A stretch of DNA of 64,000 nucleotides, from the NCBI RefSeq assembly GCF_029223485.1, contig NZ_JARHTP010000002.1, positions 62,001 to 126,000 of the forward strand, read 5' to 3'. Every line of letters begins with the position of its first letter. The stretch's first letter is position 1. The position numbers and the translations under genes were made by a program. The notes under the pieces are model-generated. The model made no database searches. It had not been told where the DNA came from and saw only the letters and a list, made by a program, of their open reading frames with translations. This document shows, piece after piece, positions 47,713-56,001 of this stretch. This DNA is from Streptomyces coacervatus (lineage in GTDB: Bacteria > Actinomycetota > Actinomycetes > Streptomycetales > Streptomycetaceae).

Positions 47713-49091
47713 CGGTCCCCCACCTCGGCGTGCGCGGTGCCCTGCAGCGTCCATGTGGCTTCGGTGCGCCAGTGGCCCCACCAGCGCTCCAGGAGGATCT
47801 TCGCGTCGGCGCTCTCGCTGTTGCGGCACACCGCCGGGGCGCCGTCCGGATCGCGGTAGTCCAGGGCGAGGGTGCGCTCGGCCGGCTGGGTGACCTCGAT
47901 GCGGATGCGGCGCAGCAGCGTGCGGCCGGTCACCGTCCAGTCGGGCAGTCCGATGCGGGCGCGGAACCGTCCGACGCCGAACAGGCCCACCGCGGAGCGC
48001 TCGGCTCGGCGCGGCCAGGTCCGGCCCTGGTGCCGCAGACGCAGGAAGACCAGCGGTGGCAGCCGCCGCAGTACGGGCCGCATCGACACCGCGGCGATCA
48101 CCTCCAGTACGTCGCCGCCGCCCAGATCCGCGTGGAGCCAGGCCCAGCGGCGGGCGTTGCCCTGGCCGTGGATACGGGCGGAGGCGCCGGGGGCGCCGCG
48201 CAGGGTCAGCGTCCGCTTCCCGTCGCTGAACGTTCCGTCGTACGTGGCCCGGGCCGCCGGAAGCATCTGGGCGGCGGGGAGCACGGGGTGCCGCCAGGAC
48301 CAGCGGGGAAAGGTGAACAGGGGCTCGGACACGGGCTGTTCGGCGAGATCCCACTGGAAGTCGCCGACGCTTCCGCTCAGTTGCCCCGGAGCGGCCAGGA
48401 CACCGTCGGCTGTGAATCCGTGCGCGGGACTGCTCCAGGGAACGGGCCCGAAGCGGACGTGGCGGACCTCTCCCTCGGGCGGGAAGGCGGCCGCCCAGCC
48501 GTGGGCGTGCGGTGCGGATCCGTCGGTGGGCGCTACCAGTTCGTGGTGGAGCCAGATGCCGGTGCCGGTGGTGGGGTCGGTCAGGGTGGTGTACCAGACC
48601 TCGGTGCGGCCGGGACTGCCGTCCCAGCGCGGTGCGAGGTACTGGGCCGGGTCCTCCCGCCGGGGAAAGCGGAAGCTCAGGAGGAAGGGCGCCAGGCCGG
48701 TGGTGACGGGGAAGCGGAGGGTGCCCCCTCCGATCCGCGCTCCGTCCTCGTACAGCGTGAACGGCAGGACCGTCATCGACTTCACCGGGTGACGCGGGCT
48801 CACCGACTTCCATCCGTCGAGGGTGAGAGAGCGGCCGTCGGCGGTGAATGTCAGCCGGTACCGGATGCGGCGGCGGGCGACGGGCGAGATCTCCAACTCG
48901 CCCGTGGCATCCGGGTCGTCGGCCAGTCCGGTGATGCGTATATGGCCGCCGATCCGGGCCCGGGTGGTGCGGTGCGGGCGCAGGACCGCGTCGGCCTCGG
49001 CCCGCAGGTCGAGGCGGATACGGCGGACGGGGTCCGCGGTGTCGAGCCGGACCGTGCCGAGCATGGTCTCCGTGAACGAGGTGCCCCTCAC
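47709..49091 (-). CDS. Hypothetical beta-rich protein, possibly lipocalin/CrtC-like
   Basis: 460 residues, no membrane segment. It is dominated by beta-strands with repeated Trp-rich patterns: RIRYRLTFTADGRSLTLDGWKS, DGSPGRTEVWYTTLTD, IWLHHELVAPTDGSAPHAHGWAAAF, and GQGNARRWAWLHADLGGGDVLEV. The last resembles the HxxWxWxH-type core of AttH/CrtC lipocalin-like proteins (carotenoid hydratase and tocopherol-cyclase folds), but this is only by eye. It overlaps both neighbours by four bases, so it works with the GMC oxidoreductase under the GntR regulator, perhaps binding a hydrophobic substrate. Confidence 0.75.
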   Translation of the reverse strand: MRGTSFTETMLGTVRLDTADPVRRIRLDLRAEADAVLRPHRTTRARIGGHIRITGLADDPDATGELEISPVARRRIRYRLTFTADGRSLTLDGWKSVSPRHPVKSMTVLPFTLYEDGARIGGGTLRFPVTTGLAPFLLSFRFPRREDPAQYLAPRWDGSPGRTEVWYTTLTDPTTGTGIWLHHELVAPTDGSAPHAHGWAAAFPPEGEVRHVRFGPVPWSSPAHGFTADGVLAAPGQLSGSVGDFQWDLAEQPVSEPLFTFPRWSWRHPVLPAAQMLPAARATYDGTFSDGKRTLTLRGAPGASARIHGQGNARRWAWLHADLGGGDVLEVIAAVSMRPVLRRLPPLVFLRLRHQGRTWPRRAERSAVGLFGVGRFRARIGLPDWTVTGRTLLRRIRIEVTQPAERTLALDYRDPDGAPAVCRNSESADAKILLERWWGHWRTEATWTLQGTAHAEVGDR

Positions 49092-49774
49092 GCCAGGCCC
49101 TCCAGCATGATGCGTTCGGTGTCGCGCAGGTAGGCGTCGGCGGCGGTGTGGGCGCGGCGGCTGTCGCCGGACGTCACCGCCTCCACCACGGGGGCGAGTC
49201 GCCGGTGGGCGCTCTCGGGATCGGTGAACGGCCCGCGCAGGGCGGCGCGGACGGGGAGGTAGGCGTTGAAGAGGGTGTTGGTCAGCAGGGCGTAGACCCG
49301 GTTGCCGGTCGCGCGGGCGAGAGCACGGTGCACCTCCACGTCGGCCAGCTGGACGGCGTCCGCGCCGTCCGCTTCCCGTACGGCCTCCAGGAGGCGGCGC
49401 AGTTCGGCGTGGTGTGCCCGGGTGGCCCGCGCCGCGGCCCGCTCGGCGATCAACGCGCCCACGGACCGCCGTACTTCGAAGATCTCGTGCACCCATTTCG
49501 CGTCGTGGCGCACGAGCATCGGCAGGAGGTCGGCGCCGCCCAGCCGGGCGTAGTCGCGGACCTTGGTGCCGACGCCGTGCCGGGTCTCCAGGAGGCCCGC
49601 CTGGACCAGGCGGCCGAAGGCGTGTTTGAGGGTGGTGCGGGTGACGCCGTATCCGTCGGCCAGTCGGCGCTCCGGGGGCAGATAGCTGCCCGCCGGATGT
49701 CGGCCGTCCAGGATGTCCTCGCGCAGCCGGGCCTCCAGGACGTCCACGATCGTCTCGCGGGGCAGTGCCTCCAC
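49088..49774 (-). CDS. GntR-family regulator, FadR subgroup
   Basis: 228 residues. N-terminal GntR helix-turn-helix LREDILDGRHPAGSYLPPERRLADGYGVTRTTLKHAFGRLVQAGLLETRHGVGT; the C-terminal FCD domain has EIFEVRRSVGALIAERAAARA, DVEVHRALARATGN and metal-ligand His residues. FadR-type regulators respond to acyl-CoA or carboxylate ligands. GTG at 49774 has GAGGAGG six bases upstream. It heads the operon with the two overlapping genes and has a near-perfect palindrome upstream. Confidence 0.9.
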   Translation of the reverse strand: MEALPRETIVDVLEARLREDILDGRHPAGSYLPPERRLADGYGVTRTTLKHAFGRLVQAGLLETRHGVGTKVRDYARLGGADLLPMLVRHDAKWVHEIFEVRRSVGALIAERAAARATRAHHAELRRLLEAVREADGADAVQLADVEVHRALARATGNRVYALLTNTLFNAYLPVRAALRGPFTDPESAHRRLAPVVEAVTSGDSRRAHTAADAYLRDTERIMLEGLA

Positions 49775-49804
49775 GGATGCCTCCTCGTACGGACAGAGTG
49801 GATG

Positions 49805-49819
49805 AGTGGCTGAGCCACT
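49805..49819 (-). promoter_or_regulatory. Likely GntR operator
   Basis: AGTGGCTGAGCCACT, a 15-bp palindrome with one central asymmetric base, plus a further half site CCAGTGG five bases on. It lies 31 bases before the GntR start. Confidence 0.5.
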
Positions 49820-49878
49820 GAACCAGTGGACGCCTGCGCGGGTCAATCCCCTTGCGGCTGCGGGTTGTTCACGCGGCA

Positions 49879-49925
49879 GCGCCGCAGGGGCGGTCGGGTT
49901 CGTTCCCCGACCGCCCCTGCGGCGC
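49879..49925 (-). terminator. Perfect 20-bp hairpin downstream of the FAD dehydrogenase gene
   Basis: Arms GCGCCGCAGGGGCGGTCGGG (49879-49898) and its exact complement (49906-49925) around a 7-base loop. No T-run. It is 18 bases past the FAD-dehydrogenase stop codon and separates it from the GntR promoter. Streptomyces often uses such T-less stems as terminators. Confidence 0.75.
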
Positions 49926-49942
49926 GTGCGTCGATCGCTCGG

Positions 49943-51616
49943 TCAGGCGGTCTGCTTTGCCGCCGCCCGGCCGGCCGCTCGCCCGGAGAAGAGGCAGCCG
50001 CCGAGGAAGGTGCCCTCCAGGGCGTTGTAGCCGTGGACGCCTCCGCCGCCGAAGCCGGCGACCTCGCCCGCCGCGTAGAGCCCGTCGATCGTGTTGCCGT
50101 CGGCGCCCAGGGCGCGGGAGTCGAGGTCGGTCTGGATGCCGCCGAGGGTCTTGCGGGTGAGGATGTGCAGCTTGACGCCGATGAGCGGGCCGGCCGCCGG
50201 GTCGAGGATGCGGTGCGGGGTAGCGACGCGGCCGAGGCGGTCGCCGATGTAGCGGCGGGCGTTGCGGATGCCCTGGATCTGGGAGTCCTTGCTGTAGGGG
50301 TTGGCGATCTGCAGGTCGCGGGCCTCGATCTGGCGGCGCAGTTCGTCCGAGTCGAGCAGCGGCTTGTCCGTCAACTCGTTCATCTTCGTGACGAGTTGCT
50401 CCAGGGTGGGCGCGGTCACGAAGTCGGCGCCCTTGCGCAGGAACGCGTCCACCGGGCCGGGAGCGCCCTTGCCGAGCAGGCGGTCGCGCAGCACCGCGCC
50501 CTTGTCCTTGGCGGTGATGTCGGGGTTCTGCTCGGAGCCCGACAGCGCGAACTCCTTCTCGATGATCTTCTGGGTGAGGATGAACCAGGAGTGGTCGTAG
50601 CCAGCGATGTCCTCGGTCGTACGCAGGTGTTTCAGCGTGTTGAGGGTGTCGTAGCCGGGCAGGCAGGGGTCGGGCAGACGGCGGCCGAGGGCGTCGAACC
50701 AGAGGGAGGACGGGCCGGGCAGGATGCGGATGCCGTGGCCCGGCCAGATCGGGTCCCAGTTCTGCAGGCCCTCGGTGTAGTGCCACATACGGTCGCGGTT
50801 GACCAGGCGGACGCCCGCCTCGGCGCTGATGTCGAGCATGCGGCCGTCGACGTACGCGGGGACGCCGGTGACCATTTCGGCGGGCGGGGTGCCGAGGCGC
50901 TCGGGCCAGTAGCGGCGGACGATGTCGTGGTTGGCGCCGATGCCGCCGGTGGTGACGACGACGGCCTGGGCGGTCAGTTCGAAGTCGCCGACGCGGTCGC
51001 GGTTGGAGGCGACGCCCCGGGGCGAGCGGTCTTCGGCGAGCACCGTGCCGCGCACCCCGCGGGCGGCGCCCTCGTCGATCACCAGCTCGTCGACCTGGTG
51101 GCGGTGGTAGAAGGTGAGCAGCCCGTCGCGCGCGGCCTGCTTGGCGTGGTCGACGAACGGCTCCACGACGCCGGTGCCGGTCCCCCAGGTGACATGGAAG
51201 CGGGGCACGGAGTTGCCGTGGCCGTCCGCCCGCAGGTCGCCCCGCTCGGCCCAGCCCACCGTCGGAAGCAGTTTGATGCCGTGCCCGTCCAGCCAGGACC
51301 GCTTCTCCCCCGCCGCCCAGTCGACGTACGCGCGCGCCCAGCGCACCGCCCAGGAGTCCTCGTCGTCGACCCGGTCGAATCGGGCGCTGCCCTGCCAGTC
51401 GTTCCAGGCGAGGTCGAAGGAGTCCTTGATGCCCAGGCGCCGCTGCTCCGGGGAGTCGACGAGGAAGAGCCCGCCGAAGGACCAGAACGCCTGGCCGCCG
51501 AGGTTGGCTGCGTTCTCCTGGTCGACCAGGGCAACTCGCCTTCCCCTGCTGGTGAGTTCATGCGCGGCGACCAGGCCCGCGAGGCCCGCTCCGACGACGA
51601 TGACGTCCGCATCCAT
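49943..51616 (-). CDS. FAD-binding dehydrogenase (ketosteroid-dehydrogenase-like)
   Basis: 557 residues. N-terminal FAD motif ADVIVVGAGLAGLVAAHEL, AANLGGQAFWSFGGLFLVD, VVTTGGIGANHD and the C-terminal second FAD site GLYAAGEVAGFGGGGVHGYNALEGT with GGCLFSGRAAG. This is the actinobacterial FAD-binding dehydrogenase group related to 3-ketosteroid delta1-dehydrogenases and fumarate reductases (similar to the Rv0785 type); the true substrate is unknown. It follows the TetR gene by 26 bases and is probably under its control. Confidence 0.88.
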   Translation of the reverse strand: MDADVIVVGAGLAGLVAAHELTSRGRRVALVDQENAANLGGQAFWSFGGLFLVDSPEQRRLGIKDSFDLAWNDWQGSARFDRVDDEDSWAVRWARAYVDWAAGEKRSWLDGHGIKLLPTVGWAERGDLRADGHGNSVPRFHVTWGTGTGVVEPFVDHAKQAARDGLLTFYHRHQVDELVIDEGAARGVRGTVLAEDRSPRGVASNRDRVGDFELTAQAVVVTTGGIGANHDIVRRYWPERLGTPPAEMVTGVPAYVDGRMLDISAEAGVRLVNRDRMWHYTEGLQNWDPIWPGHGIRILPGPSSLWFDALGRRLPDPCLPGYDTLNTLKHLRTTEDIAGYDHSWFILTQKIIEKEFALSGSEQNPDITAKDKGAVLRDRLLGKGAPGPVDAFLRKGADFVTAPTLEQLVTKMNELTDKPLLDSDELRRQIEARDLQIANPYSKDSQIQGIRNARRYIGDRLGRVATPHRILDPAAGPLIGVKLHILTRKTLGGIQTDLDSRALGADGNTIDGLYAAGEVAGFGGGGVHGYNALEGTFLGGCLFSGRAAGRAAAKQTA

Positions 51617-51642
51617 GGCGACGTTTCCCTTTCTCAATGGGC

Positions 51643-52281
51643 TCATTGGGGGTTGCCGCTGCCGTCGGTCAGCAGCGCGGTGAGCAGTTGTTTGAGCCAG
51701 ACACGGGCGCCGTCGACGTCCTTGTCCAGCAGCAGTTGGGTGGTGACACCGTCGTACGCGGCGACCACGGCGTGGGCCGCGCCGTCGATGTCGCCGAGCA
51801 CCGCGGGCGGTCGGGCGAAGCCACGCGCGCGTGCGAGCCGGTCGGCGATCGCCCGCCGGAGCCGTGCCCGGTGTTCCAGCAGGGTCTCGGCCACCTGCGG
51901 ATCGCGGGCGGCGTGCACCAGGAAGTCCGTCTTCACCAGGAGCCAGTCCAGATCGAGGAGCAGCACCTCGGTGACGCGGTCCACTGCGGCGGGCACGTCG
52001 AGGTCCGGACCGTCGAGCGCGAGGGCGCCGGAGACCTGGTCCGCGATCAGGTCGGCGCGTTGCCGGTAGAGGGCGAAGAACAGCTCGTCCAGGCTGGCGA
52101 AGTTGGAGTAGAAGGCGCCCCTGCTGTAGCCGGCGGCCTCGCAGACCTCCTCGATGGAGACCCGCCCGAAGCCCTTGGCGGCGAACACGGCGAAGGCGGC
52201 GTCGAGGAGGTTGGCGCGGGTGCGGACCCGGCGCTTGGTCACGCGTGGAGCCGTACCCTCCGTCGTCGTCTCCGAGCTCAT
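51643..52281 (-). CDS. TetR-family regulator
   Basis: 212 residues. Helix-turn-helix: TRANLLDAAFAVFAAKGFGRVSIEEVCEAAGYSRGAFYSNFASLDELFFAL. The C-terminal domain is of the group often linked to lipid or steroid catabolism. ATG at 52281 has GGAG upstream. First gene of an operon with the FAD dehydrogenase; two tandem palindromes immediately upstream are its likely operators. Confidence 0.92.
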   Translation of the reverse strand: MSSETTTEGTAPRVTKRRVRTRANLLDAAFAVFAAKGFGRVSIEEVCEAAGYSRGAFYSNFASLDELFFALYRQRADLIADQVSGALALDGPDLDVPAAVDRVTEVLLLDLDWLLVKTDFLVHAARDPQVAETLLEHRARLRRAIADRLARARGFARPPAVLGDIDGAAHAVVAAYDGVTTQLLLDKDVDGARVWLKQLLTALLTDGSGNPQ

Positions 52282-52296
52282 CTCCGGCCTCCGTTC

Positions 52297-52329
52297 GATA
52301 CAGGAATGTATCTGATACGTCGATGTATC
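52297..52329 (-). promoter_or_regulatory. Two tandem TetR operators
   Basis: GATACAGGAATGTATC (52297-52312; GATACA-N4-TGTATC, perfect) and GATACGTCGATGTATC (52314-52329; one arm mismatch), 17 bases centre to centre. They start 16 bases before the TetR gene. The remaining bases to 52538 show nothing recognisable. Confidence 0.75.
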
Positions 52330-52538
52330 GGAAGGCGGGAGGGGCCGTCGTCGTATCAAGGGTCGCGCCGGGCGCCGGACCCGCCCTGCTGACGCCAGAG
52401 TCGCTCGGCGGCGGGGCATTCGGCACGGAGGCGATCGCGTCGGCGGGAGACATGACGGACGGTCCGCTGCAGCAGCGGACGCTCGAAGTGCCGGCGTCAG
52501 CCTGCGCGGCACGCCCCATTCCAAGGGCGCCCGCAGCC

Positions 52539-53000
52539 TCATTCTCGAATCCGCCGCACGCTCCAGTCGAAGCTGCCCCGGCACACCGGCGTTCCCGTCG
52601 CGTCGGTCACCTCGGCCTGCGTGGAGAGCCGGGCCTTCGGGCTTTCGCCCGACAGCAGCGGTTGCAGGGCGCGTCTTGCCTCGTCGGCGAGGCGGCACGT
52701 GGCGACCAGCCTCCCGCGTGCCGGGGCGAGGAATTCGATCTCGGCGGCCGTCCCCAGGGGCACGATCCCGTCGAGGTCACCGGTGCGGGTGCCCGAGGCG
52801 ATGATCGCTCCCAGGCCGGCCGCGTCGATCAGGGCGATGAGCCCGCTGGAATGCAGTGAACCGATCACGTTCGCCAGCTCCCGCGGTGTCTCCAACGCGA
52901 CCTCGGCCGCGCCGTCGGCGGCCCGGAGCACCTCGATTCCGGCCGTGCGATGCGCCGGTATCGGCTCCAGGAGGGTGCGGGCCAGTGCCGTCATGTCCAT
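52539..53000 (-). CDS. Hotdog-fold thioesterase-like protein (DUF4442/PaaI type)
   Basis: 153 residues matching the DUF4442 group of hotdog-fold proteins: ANVIGSLHSSGLIALIDAAGLGAIIAS contains the helix with the usual catalytic-position residues, followed by IEFLAPARGRLVATCRL and LSTQAEVTDATGTPVCRG strands. Acyl-CoA thioesterase activity is the family expectation but unproven. ATG at 53000 or 52994 are both possible. It is transcribed toward the TetR unit but separated from it by 257 bases. Confidence 0.8.
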   Translation of the reverse strand: MDMTALARTLLEPIPAHRTAGIEVLRAADGAAEVALETPRELANVIGSLHSSGLIALIDAAGLGAIIASGTRTGDLDGIVPLGTAAEIEFLAPARGRLVATCRLADEARRALQPLLSGESPKARLSTQAEVTDATGTPVCRGSFDWSVRRIRE

Positions 53001-53131
53001 CGCCGCACCGTTGCACGGCCCGCTTACGACCGGGTGACTTCAGGGGCAACGCCTTGGGCCATGCGGACCCTGTCCCATCCCACCGAGACAAGATAGGAAC
53101 AGATTTTCGAATATAGGGGTACGCTGAATCT

Positions 53132-53758
53132 GTGACCACGCACCTCCAGGGCTCGCTCTTCGACCAGACCGACCAGCTGCGCCTCGGCCCCCTCGACGGG
53201 ATCCGTAGGACACGGCTCGGCCTCGGCGCCTGGATCGACGTCCTGCCCGGATGGCTCGGCGGCTCGGACACACTGTTCGGACAGCTGGCCGCGGAGGTCC
53301 CGTGGCGTGCGGAACGACGCAAGATGTACGACCAGGTCGTCGATGTACCCCGGCTGCTCGCGTTCTACGGAGCGGACGACACCCTCCCGCATCCCGTGCT
53401 GCACGAGGCGCGCGGCGCCCTGTCCGCTTACTACGCCGACGAGTTGGGCGAGCCGTTCACCACGGCCGGGCTCTGCTACTACCGCGACGGGCGGGACAGT
53501 GTGGCCTGGCACGGCGACCGGATCGGGCGGGGTGCCCGCGAGGACACGATGGTGGCCATCCTCTCCGTGGGCGCGCCGCGCGATCTGCTGCTGCGTCCGA
53601 TGCGGGGCGGCGACAGCGTGCGGCGCCCGCTCGGGCACGGCGACCTCATCGTCATGGGCGGCTCCTGCCAGCGGACCTGGGAGCACTCCGTTCCGAAGTC
53701 CACCCGCGCCGCGGGACCGCGCATCAGCATCCAGTTCCGCCCGCACGGCGTGCAGTGA
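53132..53758 (+). CDS. AlkB-like 2-oxoglutarate/Fe(II) dioxygenase
   Basis: 208 residues. Fe(II) ligands H127, D129 (AWHGDRIGR) and H185 (WEHSVPKS), and the 2-oxoglutarate-binding Arg pair in RISIQFR. YYRDGRDSVAWH is the AlkB/ALKBH2-like substrate-loop pattern, so repair of alkylated bases is likely. GTG with TACGCT seven bases upstream and no ribosome site suggests a leaderless message. A CAGATT/AATCTG inverted repeat brackets the promoter. A 14-bp terminator stem follows the gene. Confidence 0.9.
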   Translation: MTTHLQGSLFDQTDQLRLGPLDGIRRTRLGLGAWIDVLPGWLGGSDTLFGQLAAEVPWRAERRKMYDQVVDVPRLLAFYGADDTLPHPVLHEARGALSAYYADELGEPFTTAGLCYYRDGRDSVAWHGDRIGRGAREDTMVAILSVGAPRDLLLRPMRGGDSVRRPLGHGDLIVMGGSCQRTWEHSVPKSTRAAGPRISIQFRPHGVQ

Positions 53759-53791
53759 GGCGGAGAGGCGGCCGCTACTGCTGCACGCAGG

Positions 53792-53826
53792 GGGCTGCCT
53801 CCGGCGGACGGTGCCGGAGGCAGCCC
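53792..53826 (+). terminator. 14-bp hairpin terminator after the AlkB-like gene
   Basis: Perfect stem GGGCTGCCTCCGGC / GCCGGAGGCAGCCC with a 7-base loop, then TT. It lies 33 bases after the stop codon. Confidence 0.75.
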
Positions 53827-53979
53827 TTCCGCCGCTTCCGCGGATACCCGGCCCTCGCAGCCCCGCCGCTTCGAATGCGCCCCTGAGCTCACAGATTGGC
53901 GCGGACCCGTCGCTTCCGGCGCGGGCCGGGTCTGCTTTGCTGGTGCTGTCGGGCAGGGACCTCACCACGCGGGGCAAAC

Positions 53980-54723
53980 ATGCAGGCAGACGTGCGGCAA
54001 GTCGCCGACGGCATTCACTTGGTACACGGCAGCAACACCAACTGGGTGATCCTCACCGAGGGCGACGAGATCACGCTGGTCGACACCGGCTACCCCGGGG
54101 ACCGGGAGCAGGTGCTCGCGTCCCTGACGGCGGTGGGCGCACCGGAGGCGGTCGCGGCGGTGCTGATCACGCACGCCCACAACGACCATCTGGGCTGCAC
54201 CGAGTATCTGCGCAGCACCTACGGCACGCCCGTGTACCTCCACGAGGCCGAAGTGCCGCACGCGCGCCGGGAGTTCCTGCACCAGGTGACCGTCGGGCAG
54301 GTTCTGAGGAACAGCTGGCGGCCCGGTGTGCTGCCCTGGTCGGTGCACGCCCTGCGCTCCGGCGGCACGGCCCATGTGCCGGTCGCCGCCCCGGAGCCGT
54401 TCCCGGCGGCGGGCCCGCTGGACCTGCCGGGGCGGCCCGTGCCGGTGCACACGCCCGGCCACACCGATGGACACGCGGCCTTCCACCTGCCGGACGCCGG
54501 GGTGCTGATCTCGGGCGACGCCCTGGTCACCGGTCACCCCACCTCGCGGCTGACGGGGCCGCAGCTGCTGCCCGACATGTTCCACCACGAGCGCGCCCGC
54601 GCCGTGGCCTCGCTGGACGTCCTGGCCGCGCTGGACGGCGATCTGCTGCTGCCGGGGCACGGCCCGGCGCACCGCGGTCCGGTCCGTGAAGCGGCACTTC
54701 AGGCCAAGGAGCGCGCCCTCTAA
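53980..54723 (+). CDS. Metallo-beta-lactamase-fold hydrolase
   Basis: 247 residues. MBL fold with VHGSNTNWVILTEGDEITLVDTGYPGD, zinc motif THAHNDHLG (HxHxDH), HTPGHTDGHAAFHLPDAGVLISGDALV and LLLPGHGPAH. The size and motifs fit the general hydrolase group rather than true beta-lactamases; substrate unknown. ATG at 53980; no strong ribosome site. It precedes the DUF4032 gene by 41 bases on the same strand. Confidence 0.85.
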   Translation: MQADVRQVADGIHLVHGSNTNWVILTEGDEITLVDTGYPGDREQVLASLTAVGAPEAVAAVLITHAHNDHLGCTEYLRSTYGTPVYLHEAEVPHARREFLHQVTVGQVLRNSWRPGVLPWSVHALRSGGTAHVPVAAPEPFPAAGPLDLPGRPVPVHTPGHTDGHAAFHLPDAGVLISGDALVTGHPTSRLTGPQLLPDMFHHERARAVASLDVLAALDGDLLLPGHGPAHRGPVREAALQAKERAL

Positions 54724-54764
54724 GGTGAGGTGACGATCACCCGCGAGGCAAGGACACGCGAGCC

Positions 54765-56000
54765 ATGGCACTGCAGATCAGCGCGACCAACCCGGAGCAT
54801 CCCGCGCTCCTGCTGGCCCTGCCCTGGCACCTGCCCCTGGAGGAGTGGCCCGACGAGTACCTGGTGCCGCTGCCGCGCGGCATATCCCGGCATGTGGTGC
54901 GCTACGCCCGCGCCGGCGACGAGGTGATCGCCGTCAAGGAGCTCGCCGAACGGCCCGCCCTGCGCGAGTACGAGCTGCTGCGCGACCTGGACCGGCTCGG
55001 CATCCCCGCGGTGGACCCGCTAGCAGTGGTCACCGGGCGCGCCGACGAGGCGGGCGACCCGCTGGAACCGGTGCTGATCACCCGGCATCTGCGCGGCTCG
55101 CAGCCGTACCGCTCGATGTTCGAGACGACGATGCGCCCGGCCACCATGCACCGCCTCATGGACGCGCTGGCCGTGCTGCTGGTCCGTCTGCACCTCGCCG
55201 GGTTCGCGTGGGGCGACTGCTCACTGTCCAACACCCTCTTCCGGCGCGACGCGGGAGCCTACGCCGCCTACCTCGTGGACGCCGAGACCGGCGACCTGCA
55301 TCCCCGACTCAGCAGCGGGCAGCGCGACTACGACCTCGACCTCGCCCGCGTGAACATCAGCGGTGAACTCCTCGACCTGGAGGCGTCCGGGGCGCTGCAC
55401 CCCTCCGTGGACCCGGTCGAGTTCGGCATGGAGATCTGTGCGCGCTACGGGGACCTGTGGCAGGAGCTCACCCGCACCTCCGTGTACCCGGCGGGCAAGT
55501 ACCACTACATCGAGCGCCGGATCCGCCGCCTCAACGAGCTCGGTTTCGACGTGGCCGAGATGCAGATCCAGCACTCCTCCAACGGGGACACCGTCACCTT
55601 CGTCCCCAAAGTCGTCGACGCCGGCCACCACCAGCGCCAACTGCTGCGCCTGACCGGCCTGGACGCCGAGGAGAACCAGGCGCGGCGACTGCTCAACGAC
55701 CTGGAGAGCTGGATGGCCACCCAGGACGACTACGCGCCCGGCGACCCCCTCGCGGCCCGCCCCGAGGTGCTGGCCCACCGGTGGGTGCGGGATGTCTTCC
55801 GGCCCACCGTGCGCGCCGTGCCCCTCGAACTGCGTGGCGCGATGGACCCGGCGGAGATCTACCACGAGCTGCTGGAGCACCGCTGGTACCTGTCCGAGGG
55901 GGCGCAGCACGACATAGGGCTGGACACGGCGGTCGAGGACTACATCGAGAACGTGCTGCCGAAGGCGCGGGACACCCTGGAGGCCGTCACCCCTGAGTGA
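54765..56000 (+). CDS. DUF4032 domain protein, kinase-like fold
   Basis: 411 residues. The N-terminal 200 residues resemble a small-molecule/protein-kinase-like fold: EVIAVKELAERPALREYELLRDLDRLGIP (beta-3 Lys), RLHLAGFAWGDCSLSNTLFRRD (catalytic loop-like, D at WGDCSLSN) and AYLVDAETGD (metal-binding D). The C-terminal DUF4032 part (DPAEIYHELLEHRWYLSEGAQHDIGLDTAVEDYIENVLP) is typical of actinobacteria. Function unknown; a kinase activity is inference. It converges with the stress-protein gene, one base apart. Confidence 0.85.
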   Translation: MALQISATNPEHPALLLALPWHLPLEEWPDEYLVPLPRGISRHVVRYARAGDEVIAVKELAERPALREYELLRDLDRLGIPAVDPLAVVTGRADEAGDPLEPVLITRHLRGSQPYRSMFETTMRPATMHRLMDALAVLLVRLHLAGFAWGDCSLSNTLFRRDAGAYAAYLVDAETGDLHPRLSSGQRDYDLDLARVNISGELLDLEASGALHPSVDPVEFGMEICARYGDLWQELTRTSVYPAGKYHYIERRIRRLNELGFDVAEMQIQHSSNGDTVTFVPKVVDAGHHQRQLLRLTGLDAEENQARRLLNDLESWMATQDDYAPGDPLAARPEVLAHRWVRDVFRPTVRAVPLELRGAMDPAEIYHELLEHRWYLSEGAQHDIGLDTAVEDYIENVLPKARDTLEAVTPE

Positions 56001-56001
56001 C

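Noticed and set aside
45856..52281. A steroid-degradation cluster
   Set aside because: The GMC and FAD dehydrogenase genes hint at steroid-like substrates, but no ring-cleavage, side-chain or Mce genes are present and the enzymes belong to broad families.
53060..53131. LexA or RecA-independent damage motif before the AlkB-like gene
   Set aside because: Only a CAGATT/AATCTG inverted repeat and a TACGCT hexamer are seen; no SOS-box or TGTCAGTG match.
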